A DNA stretch of 12,260 bases from S012-135 sp964423785 (GTDB taxonomy: Bacteria > Desulfobacterota > Desulfobulbia > Desulfobulbales > S012-135), in NCBI GenBank assembly GCA_964423785.1, contig CAYRGZ010000076.1, forward strand, positions 1 through 12,260, given 5' to 3'. The notes below the pieces were generated by a model that was not told the origin of the DNA, did no database searches, and saw only the letters and a list, made by a program, of their open reading frames with translations. Position numbers and translations under genes: made by a program. Shown piece after piece: positions 8,930 to 12,260 of the stretch (the first letter of the stretch is position 1; each line of letters begins with the position of its first letter).

Positions 8930-9865
8930 ATGACCGAGGAAACCACCCCCACCACCACCACCTCCACCAACAACACCGGCAAAATCGCCCTTGTCATCGG
9001 CATCGTTGCCTTTATCATCGGCATCGTTGCCGTGCTCTTTTCCAACAGCGCCCGGCACAAGACGGAGACGGCGCTCACCGAGGCGCGTAGCCAGTTGGCC
9101 CAGGCCGAAGCACGCCTCACCGAACTGGATGCCGCCAAGCAGGCCCTCGACAAGGAGGTCACCGCCCTGAAAACCGAGCAGGCGATCACCGCCGGCAAAC
9201 TGGAGACGGCCAACGCCTACTTCAGCCGACTCACCGCCGACAAACAACGGCTGGAGGAGGCACTCTACAACGTCCGGCTGTCCTTGGTCGAGGCCCGCGA
9301 ACTGATAGCCGCCCTGGCGGCGGGGACCGCACCACCGGACGCCGCCAGCCGCCTGATCGCCACCATCGACGAGGATATCGCCGCCCTGGACGGGGCCTTT
9401 GGCCTCGGGAAGGAAACGCCGCCGGCACCCTCGGCCGCCGAGAGTGAAACCACACCGCCGGTACCCACCGCCGAGGTGACGCCGGAAGCAACGGACATGG
9501 CCGACGAGGCGGTCACGGAGCCGGCAGGGGAAGAGGCGGCAACCAACGGTGAATCCGAAGTGGTGCAAGAAGAGGGAAGAGAAGCCCTGCCGGCCGGACA
9601 GGAAGAACCACAGGAGGCCGCCGAACCGGAACAGAAACCGACCCAGAGCACAACAGCGGCCGAGGAGGCCACCGAGACGGAAACTGCCTCCGAGCCGACC
9701 GGGACGCCGAGTGACGAGGAGGCGGCCGCCACCGAACCGGAGAAAACGGACGAGGCCGAAGCGGCACCGCCGGCGGCAACGTCCTCCGAGGCACCCGAAC
9801 CGGCACCGGCCGACGAGAACGGTACCGGCGCAGAAAACGACGGCGACCAGAAAATCGCCCTGTAA
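8930..9865 (+). CDS. Membrane-anchored coiled-coil protein with acidic low-complexity tail
   Basis: Not assigned to a family. The 311-residue protein starts with a Thr-rich stretch (TPTTTTSTNNT), has one very hydrophobic segment at about 18-38, then a heptad-like alpha-helical region (about 45-130: LTEARSQLAQAEARLTELDA and following), a short hydrophobic/helical part to about 160, and then about 150 residues almost wholly Glu, Ala, Pro and Thr with few Lys, certainly disordered and strongly acidic. The start is set by a strong aggaaggag (8915-8923) six bases before the ATG. The layout suggests a bitopic protein whose coiled coil and tail extend from the membrane. It is transcriptionally closed by the terminator at 9881-9919, so it is separate from the FlgO-like genes. 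Function is unknown. Confidence 0.85.
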   Translation: MTEETTPTTTTSTNNTGKIALVIGIVAFIIGIVAVLFSNSARHKTETALTEARSQLAQAEARLTELDAAKQALDKEVTALKTEQAITAGKLETANAYFSRLTADKQRLEEALYNVRLSLVEARELIAALAAGTAPPDAASRLIATIDEDIAALDGAFGLGKETPPAPSAAESETTPPVPTAEVTPEATDMADEAVTEPAGEEAATNGESEVVQEEGREALPAGQEEPQEAAEPEQKPTQSTTAAEEATETETASEPTGTPSDEEAAATEPEKTDEAEAAPPAATSSEAPEPAPADENGTGAENDGDQKIAL

Positions 9866-9880
9866 CCACGTGCTCCGATG

Positions 9881-9919
9881 GAAAGAGGCCCGTCACCGAC
9901 GGGCCTCTTTCATTTTTTT
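9881..9919 (+). terminator. Rho-independent terminator
   Basis: The arms gaaagaggcccgtc (9881-9894) and gacgggcctctttc (9898-9911) form a perfect 14-bp stem with a 3-nt loop, followed by a run of seven T (9913-9919). This is a textbook intrinsic terminator 15 bases after the stop of the coiled-coil gene. Confidence 0.96.
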
Positions 9920-9941
9920 GATTAAATCAGGGCCGCACCAT

Positions 9942-9969
9942 TCAAGTCACCTGGGAAAACGACCGATGA
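9942..9969 (+). promoter_or_regulatory. Candidate sigma-28 (flagellar) promoter before the FlgO-like genes
   Basis: TCAAGTCA (9942-9949), 12 bases, then ACCGATGA (9962-9969). Against the enterobacterial FliA consensus TAAAGTTT-N11-GCCGATAA this gives 5 of 8 and 6 of 8 matches, with a spacer one base longer. It lies directly after the terminator and about 70 bases before the first FlgO-like gene, the expected place for a flagellar-class promoter. It is an eye match only. Confidence 0.3.
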
Positions 9970-10039
9970 AGAGGATACGGAAAACCAACGTCAACCCGCC
10001 GGCTCCGGCCACCCCTCAGAGGAATAGTCTCATACGACC

Positions 10040-10696
10040 ATGCGCACGTTCATCGCCCTCTGTTGCCTGTGTCTGCTGACCGCTGCTCCGGCCGGCGGCG
10101 GTCCCCTCTGGCCGCTGGACCAGTGGCCGCAGCCGGTGGCGCCGGCCAGCCGGCCCCCGGATCCTGTCCCCACCCCCACCGACCCGGCCGGCCGACTGAT
10201 CGACCAGGTTCGAGACCTGGCCACGGCCCTGGTCGACAGCATCGACGAAGGCGGAGCCGGGCGGGCTCTCCTCGACGAGGGACTTGCGGTCACCACCTTC
10301 GTGGAACTCAAGAAACTCGACCGCAGTTCCTCCTTCGGCCGCTATCTCGCCGATCAATTGCTCACCGAGTTCCAGCAACGCGGCTTCCGGGTCGTGGAAC
10401 TGCGCAAGAGCGATGCCATCCTGGTCGCCGCCCGCCACGGCGAACACCTTCTGAGCCGCGATCCCAACCTGTTGCAACCCGCCATCGAGGCCGGCGCCAT
10501 CGTCACCGGCACCTACACGCCGACCCCGGCCGGCATCCTGGTCAACGCCCGCATCGTCGGCGCCGCCGACGGCGTCCTGCTCGCCAGTGCGGTACGCACC
10601 ATCCCTCGCAACGAGCTGGTGGACTTTCTTCTCGCCGACCGGTCCTCGGCCAGTCGCGCCAACCGGCAACCCATCTACGTCAAGGAACTGCAATGA
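10040..10696 (+). CDS. FlgO-like exported protein 1
   Basis: This 218-residue protein has a signal sequence (hydrophobic ALCCLCLLTAAPA after MRTF), a Pro-rich spacer (residues about 20-48) and a FlgO-type domain from about 50 to 205. Typical features are a predicted helix, a VTTFVELKKLD strand, SSFGRYLADQLLTEFQQRGF and VVELR. FlgO in Vibrio is an outer-membrane protein needed for flagellar stability and motility; members elsewhere are often uncharacterised. An in-frame stop at 10025 excludes a longer start. The Shine-Dalgarno match (agaggaa, 10018-10024) lies rather far, 15 bases, from the ATG. The stop overlaps the next start (ATGA). Family membership is fairly sure; a flagellar role is inferred. 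Confidence 0.85.
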   Translation: MRTFIALCCLCLLTAAPAGGGPLWPLDQWPQPVAPASRPPDPVPTPTDPAGRLIDQVRDLATALVDSIDEGGAGRALLDEGLAVTTFVELKKLDRSSSFGRYLADQLLTEFQQRGFRVVELRKSDAILVAARHGEHLLSRDPNLLQPAIEAGAIVTGTYTPTPAGILVNARIVGAADGVLLASAVRTIPRNELVDFLLADRSSASRANRQPIYVKELQ

Positions 10697-11379
10697 TACG
10701 TCATCATCCTTGTGCCCCGTCGTGGATAGTCCTTGCCATCCTGCTAGCCCTGGCCCTACCGGTCTACGCCGCCAGCGACGGTGAGAAACCGGCCGGGCCG
10801 GCCGAAGCGGCTGCGCCGCTTCCCCTTGAGCCGCCCTCCGCCTATCATGCTATCTATACCTATCAACCGGCCAGCGTGCCGCCGGCCACCGCTACCATCC
10901 TCTCCAGCCTCTCCCGGCAGGTGGCGGGCAAGATCTTCCTGCAACTCCTGGAACAGCAGGCGGCCGACAAGCGCATTGCCGTGTTGTCGGCGGTGCCGCT
11001 CTCCGATTTCAAACGTCAGACCGAGTTCGGCCGGTTGTGGGGCGAATGCCTGCTCACCGATCTCGCCGATCGCGGCCTGCGGGTCAAGGAACTGCGGCTG
11101 GGCCGCGAGATCACCATCCTCCCCCAGACCGGTGAGTTCGTGCTGACCCGTAACCCCGGCGAACTGGCGGATACCGAGCCGGCGGTGGACTACGTCGTCG
11201 TCTCCACCTACGGCAACACCACCTCCACCCTCATCCTGCAGGGAAGACTGGTGGACTTGAAGAGCGGCGAGACAAGGGCGTCCTGGCGGCACACCCTGCC
11301 GCTGTCTAGCGAACTGTTGGCCCTGTTCCGGGAAGCACCGGCCCAGCCGCATACCATCCCCATCAAGGCCATGCCATGA
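10693..11379 (+). CDS. FlgO-like exported protein 2
   Basis: This 228-residue protein is a paralogue of the upstream gene. It has a clear signal peptide (WIVLAILLALALPVYA, cleavage likely after VYA), a Pro/Ala-rich spacer, and a FlgO-type core (about 70-212) with IAVLSAVPLSDFKRQTEFG, LTDLADRGLRVKELRLG and VVVSTYGNTTSTLILQGRLVD. The start is chosen at the ATGA overlap with the previous gene, because it puts the signal peptide at the N-terminus. The longer open frame back to 10063 lies inside the upstream gene and is rejected. Its own stop overlaps the next ATG, so all three genes are probably translationally coupled. Confidence 0.85.
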   Translation: MIRHHPCAPSWIVLAILLALALPVYAASDGEKPAGPAEAAAPLPLEPPSAYHAIYTYQPASVPPATATILSSLSRQVAGKIFLQLLEQQAADKRIAVLSAVPLSDFKRQTEFGRLWGECLLTDLADRGLRVKELRLGREITILPQTGEFVLTRNPGELADTEPAVDYVVVSTYGNTTSTLILQGRLVDLKSGETRASWRHTLPLSSELLALFREAPAQPHTIPIKAMP

Positions 11380-12152
11380 AATGGGAAGTTCCGACAATTC
11401 CTGACGAACCCGGAAAAACTCGCAGTCGGTCCAGGTCTGACACGATAATTCAACGGGTGACAAAACGCGAACTCGATGAAATCGCATTTTTTGCGATTTC
11501 ATCAATTCCTGACGAACCCGGAAAAACTCGCAGTCGGTCCAGGCCTGACACGATACTTCGACGGGTGACAAGGCGTGAACTTGATGGAATCGCAAAAAAC
11601 GCGATTCCATCAATCTCTTGGCGCATCCTCGGCCGACGGTCAACGGCCATAATCGTTGCCGCTTGCTTGTTGCTGGCTGCCCCCTCAAAAGGGCAGACCG
11701 CTACGCAGGCCGCCACCACCGACGCGGTCCCGGTCTTCGCCGCCCGCCACTACACCGATCCGGCCCGGCTCGTGGCCGCGGTTTGTGCCGATGCGCAGAG
11801 CCTGTTCGACAACTTCTTCGCACCGCAACGGGTCACCGTCTATCCCTTCATCTTCGTTGATCAGGAGGGCAACAAGCATCTCACCACCCTTGGGCTCACC
11901 CTGGCCGACGGCATGATCGGCGCCATCAACAACGCCCATCTCGACCCCGTCCGGCAAGGCGCCACTCCCCAGGAGTTGCGCGGAGTACTCCAGGAGATCG
12001 GCACCAGCGTGCGGGTACATATGAAGGGAATCAACGCCGAGGGCAGGCATCGTTCCTATGTGGCAACCATCGAGCTTTCGCCGGCGGTATACCGGATTCT
12101 CCACGAGACCGTAGCCTCGGCCTGGCGGCTTCCAGACCCGCCGGCCCCATGA
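11376..12152 (+). CDS. FlgO-like exported protein 3, with two repeat units read in frame at the N-terminus
   Basis: The 258-residue frame starts at an ATGA overlap with the upstream gene. Residues 8-43 and 44-79 are two 36-residue copies encoded by repeat units E and F (both begin IPDEPGKTRSRSR and both contain ELD). Only after them comes a signal-like sequence (GRRSTAIIVAACLLLAAPS, about 86-104), then a domain with a FlgO-like pattern: VTVYPFIFVDQEG, then LGLTLADGMIGAI. No other in-frame ATG precedes the signal region; GTG codons at 28 and 64 lie inside the repeats. Removing the repeat-derived residues would leave a normal export signal (MKW joined to RILGRRST). Export may therefore be impaired, or a non-ATG internal start is used. 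FlgO relationship is an inference from pattern, weaker than for its two neighbours. Confidence 0.7.
   Translation: MKWEVPTIPDEPGKTRSRSRSDTIIQRVTKRELDEIAFFAISSIPDEPGKTRSRSRPDTILRRVTRRELDGIAKNAIPSISWRILGRRSTAIIVAACLLLAAPSKGQTATQAATTDAVPVFAARHYTDPARLVAAVCADAQSLFDNFFAPQRVTVYPFIFVDQEGNKHLTTLGLTLADGMIGAINNAHLDPVRQGATPQELRGVLQEIGTSVRVHMKGINAEGRHRSYVATIELSPAVYRILHETVASAWRLPDPPAP
11396..11504 (+). repeat. Hairpin repeat, copy E (inside a coding frame)
   Basis: First unit of a tandem pair with a period of 108 bases (aattcctgacgaacccgg at 11396 and 11504). The hairpin 11475-11486 with 11492-11503 is a perfect 12-bp stem (gatgaaatcgca, loop of five T). Relative to copy C it carries two compensated pair changes. 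It is read as 36 codons of the third FlgO-like frame. Confidence 0.93.
11504..11612 (+). repeat. Hairpin repeat, copy F (inside a coding frame)
   Basis: Second unit of the in-frame tandem pair. The hairpin 11583-11593 with 11601-11611 has 11 perfect pairs, and its loop is A-rich (aaaaaac) where other copies are T-rich. It ends about 46 bases before the codons of the hydrophobic signal core. Confidence 0.93.
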
Positions 12153-12164
12153 TCAATCAATAAA

Positions 12165-12260
12165 GATGGACCCGTGAAAACTCGCAGTCGGTGCAGGCCT
12201 GACATGGTAATTCAACGGGTTACACACGGTGAACTCGATGGAATCGTACTTTTTACGATT
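12165..12260 (+). repeat. 107-bp family hairpin repeat, copy G (cut by the window end)
   Basis: It begins 13 bases after the stop of the third FlgO-like gene and matches copies B and C through gtgcaggcctgaca, ggtaattcaacgggttacac and gtgaactcgatggaatcgta. The hairpin left arm is 12237-12248; the right arm is cut at the window edge after seven bases, all pairing. Any further tandem units lie outside the window. Confidence 0.88.

Noticed and set aside
9966..10079. Small open frame starting MKRIRKTN
   Set aside because: No ribosome site before it, its start lies in the candidate promoter -10 box, and it runs into the FlgO-like gene out of frame.
10063..10692. A long N-terminal extension of FlgO-like protein 2
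   Set aside because: It overlaps FlgO-like gene 1 entirely and encodes Arg/Pro/His-rich shadow sequence. The signal peptide begins at the ATG at 10693.

Overview
The window is GC-rich, gene-dense bacterial DNA. The gene content (Cfa, HtpG, a Gld-type ABC transporter with a DUF4340 protein, FlgO-like exported proteins) and the style of the intergenic repeats suggest a Gram-negative, Deltaproteobacteria-like organism, possibly a member of the Desulfobulbales. That placement is an impression from protein style and cannot be proven here. No phage, transposase, CRISPR array, rRNA or tRNA gene is visible.

Layout. (1) 1-1395: a cyclopropane-fatty-acid synthase gene (cfa) on the minus strand, enclosed by two inverted copies of a palindromic hairpin element (about 1-59 and 1320-1395), with a further 15-bp perfect stem over its stop codon. 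(2) 1396-3523: leader hairpins and htpG (Hsp90) on the plus strand. (3) 3578-3680: an inverted copy of a second, about 107-bp repeat family that ends against the start of the next operon. (4) 3682-8557: an operon for a GldA-like ABC ATPase, a fused GldF-GldG permease/auxiliary protein (ATGA overlap) and a DUF4340 membrane-anchored protein (26-bp gap). (5) 8643-8884: two tandem full copies plus one partial copy of the 107-bp repeat. (6) 8930-9865: a membrane-anchored coiled-coil protein with a long acidic Ala/Glu/Pro/Thr-rich tail, closed by a textbook intrinsic terminator. (7) 9942-12152: a candidate sigma-28-like promoter followed by three exported FlgO-like genes joined by two ATGA overlaps. 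(8) 12165-12260: another repeat copy, cut by the window end.

The most unusual feature is the second repeat family, with seven full or partial copies in 12 kb, on both strands. Each complete copy ends in a 11-12-bp hairpin whose arms covary between copies (G:C to A:T at one pair, C:G to T:A at another), which supports selection for the paired structure or gene conversion within it. The intergenic tandem copies have a 107-bp period. The tandem copies in the third FlgO-like gene have a 108-bp period, exactly 36 codons, and are read through without a stop between the translationally coupled ATG and the signal sequence. This resembles the in-frame palindromic elements of Rickettsia (RPEs) and is the best candidate here for something not previously described.

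The Gld operon probably forms one inner-membrane complex: ATPase, membrane channel with periplasmic auxiliary domain, and an anchored DUF4340 partner. The FlgO-like cluster probably works in the envelope, perhaps around the flagellum. HtpG and Cfa are stand-alone stress and membrane-adaptation genes.
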